5,732 bases of DNA from Planctomycetaceae bacterium. Lineage in GTDB: Bacteria; Planctomycetota; Planctomycetia; Pirellulales; Pirellulaceae. Of the stretch, positions 4,862 to 5,732 are shown in pieces (the stretch's first letter is position 1; every line of letters starts with the position of its first letter). The position numbers were made by a program, and so were the translations under genes. Below the pieces are notes generated by a model. The model did no database searches. It was not told the origin of the DNA and saw nothing but the letters and a program-made list of their open reading frames with translations. The stretch is taken from assembly GCA_005773145.1 (NCBI GenBank), contig SXHS01000117.1:1-5732 (forward strand). Direction: 5' to 3'.

Positions 4862-5668
4862 CCAGCCGTACGGAAACTTCGATTGGCCGATGCGCAATCG
4901 GTTGACTTTGTCGGTATCCAAGTAGACATCGCCATACCAATCGCGAATCTGACCAAACTGAATGCCATTGGTAGAGCCGTCGGGGGTGGATGCAAAGTCC
5001 GGCTGCACGTAGAGGTATAAGTGCTCGCTGACGTCGCCAGAGAGAATCAAGCGGGCTCGGCGAATAAGAAACTCCTGGTCATCTCCAATCGAGCTGTCCC
5101 CAGCGTATTGGGCCGGCGCGGAATCGTCCTCCAGGTGCGTCACGTAGTTGTAGCGAAACTGTACGTATCCGCGAATGCTGAGCTTCTCGTACCACTCTTT
5201 CTTTTTCTTCTCTTTTTTCTCATCCTTCTTCTCATCCTTCTTCTTCTCTCCCTCTTTTTTCTTTTCCGATCCTGAACCATCCCCCTTCTTCTCACCCTTC
5301 GCCGACGATGCATTGGGAGTCGGCATGGCTTCGCCAGGGTTTGCGGCGGATACAGGATAGTATTCTCCAGCAGATTCCAGCTCGTCCTGTATTTGCTGGA
5401 ACCCCTGATCGATTTGCATCTGCAACCGTGTGTTCTCGTTCTGCAGGGTCATGATCGACGACTCCGCCCGTTGCAGTCGCTGCAACAAGTCGTCGGTGGC
5501 GGGCGAGGATGCGGAAGCATCGACGGCCGGCTCTTCAGCCGGCGGCAATCGAAAGGCCTGTGGTTGCTGAGCGGTCACCTGCGAACCGAAAACCGCCACA
5601 ACGATTCCGCTGAGCAACGTGAAGAGACATGTCCGTGCCACCAAGCCCGCGCGGTGTAATCGCTGCAT
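4859..5668 (-). CDS. porin, N-terminal fragment up to the internal stop
   Basis: As the DNA stands this is what would be translated: 269 residues with the signal peptide, coiled coil, Lys/Glu linker and roughly the first third of the barrel strands, ending ...SKFPYGW. A barrel cut here could not close, so the product is expected to be non-functional or degraded in the periplasm, although the coiled-coil part could fold. The ATG at 5668 is supported by the immediately following signal peptide; the upstream GGGCGGGA is only a weak ribosome binding site. Confidence 0.8.
   Translation of the reverse strand: MQRLHRAGLVARTCLFTLLSGIVVAVFGSQVTAQQPQAFRLPPAEEPAVDASASSPATDDLLQRLQRAESSIMTLQNENTRLQMQIDQGFQQIQDELESAGEYYPVSAANPGEAMPTPNASSAKGEKKGDGSGSEKKKEGEKKKDEKKDEKKEKKKKEWYEKLSIRGYVQFRYNYVTHLEDDSAPAQYAGDSSIGDDQEFLIRRARLILSGDVSEHLYLYVQPDFASTPDGSTNGIQFGQIRDWYGDVYLDTDKVNRLRIGQSKFPYGW
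5195..5299 (-). repeat. polypurine low-complexity tract encoding the Lys/Glu-rich porin linker
   Basis: Encodes residues 124-158 (KKKEGEKKKDEKKDEKKEK-type sequence). The minus strand is nearly all purine. CTCATCCTTCTT (plus strand) occurs twice in perfect tandem at 5219-5242, encoding the duplicated KKDE unit. Such tracts change length by slippage. The segment probably forms a charged periplasmic spacer between the coiled coil and the barrel. Confidence 0.6.
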
Positions 5669-5732
5669 GTTCCCGCCCGTTTCTGTAAACGAATTTCGCC
5701 TTAGGCGCGTATGTTCAGGTGCTGACCGAAGC
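5669..5732 (-). promoter_or_regulatory. upstream region of the porin gene (partial)
   Basis: These 64 bases lead into the porin start. They contain a near-palindrome CGCCTTAGGCG (5697-5707; 5-bp arms around one base), which could be a small operator half-site or chance. No clear -10/-35 pair is visible and the region is cut by the window edge. Confidence 0.3.

Larger units (their letters stand above)
4025..5668 (-). pseudogene. OprO/OprP-like outer-membrane porin gene interrupted by a single in-frame TAA
   Basis: The frame runs from ATG 5668 to TGA 4025, 547 codons, broken only by TAA at codon 270 (4859-4861). Domains: signal peptide (1-33, cut likely after VTA), coiled coil (about 59-99, with LQRLQRAE and LQNENTRLQMQI), Ala/Pro/Ser linker, Lys/Glu-rich stretch (124-158), then a beta-barrel from about 163 to the terminal Tyr. 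Barrel strands show alternating and aromatic residues and include IRGYVQFRYNY, FLIRRARLILSG, RLRIGQSKFPYGW, then after the stop NLQSRQNRLPLDRADAFNS, and the closing strand RFQFQLNY with a C-terminal aromatic as expected for outer-membrane insertion. This architecture fits planctomycete phosphate/polyphosphate-selective-porin-like proteins (Porin_O_P); the actual solute is unknown. Related proteins, from memory, read GFENLQSSQNR at the break, so GAA to TAA is the likely change. Either a recent nonsense mutation, a sequencing error, or readthrough. Confidence 0.85.

Noticed and set aside
5021..5360. Leu/Phe/Ser-rich plus-strand frames resembling a membrane peptide
   Set aside because: They are the complement of the Lys/Glu codons in the porin linker (AAG/GAA become CTT/TTC), not a real hydrophobic protein.

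Overview
The window looks like chromosome from a planctomycete, most likely of the Pirellula/Rhodopirellula type. This is inferred from the overall high GC, an OprO/OprP-like porin with a coiled coil and a Lys/Glu-rich linker, an Ala/Pro-rich protein with repeated MSV..ILAA motifs, and hairpin-forming intergenic repeats that resemble ones I remember from planctomycete genomes. No database search was possible, so the taxonomic call is tentative.

Layout from left to right. The 5' part of an Ala/Pro/Lys-rich protein gene runs off the left edge on the minus strand (1-328). A gene-poor stretch of about 500 bases (329-834) follows, with inverted repeats and a purine-rich, repeat-like segment. Next is a complete purD (835-2130, plus), for the second step of de novo purine synthesis. 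A short, highly structured convergent gap (2131-2284) separates it from an exported FKBP-type peptidyl-prolyl isomerase (2285-2764, minus). A divergent gap (2765-3162) may hold a small doubtful ORF. A NagD-type HAD phosphatase (3163-4014, plus) ends 10 bases from the end of a minus-strand porin gene (4025-5668).

The most notable point is in the porin gene. Its reading frame is continuous from signal peptide to C-terminal aromatic residue except for one in-frame TAA at 4859-4861. Both sides read as the same OprO/OprP-like porin in the same frame, so one base change (for example GAA to TAA) would explain the break. It is a recent nonsense pseudogene, a sequencing error, or, much less likely, a case of stop readthrough.

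The genes do not form one pathway or operon. They alternate in strand and look like independent housekeeping units: purine synthesis, envelope protein folding, phosphate-ester hydrolysis and outer-membrane transport. I found no CRISPR array, tRNA, rRNA, transposase, toxin-antitoxin pair or defence system, and no convincing novel multi-gene system.
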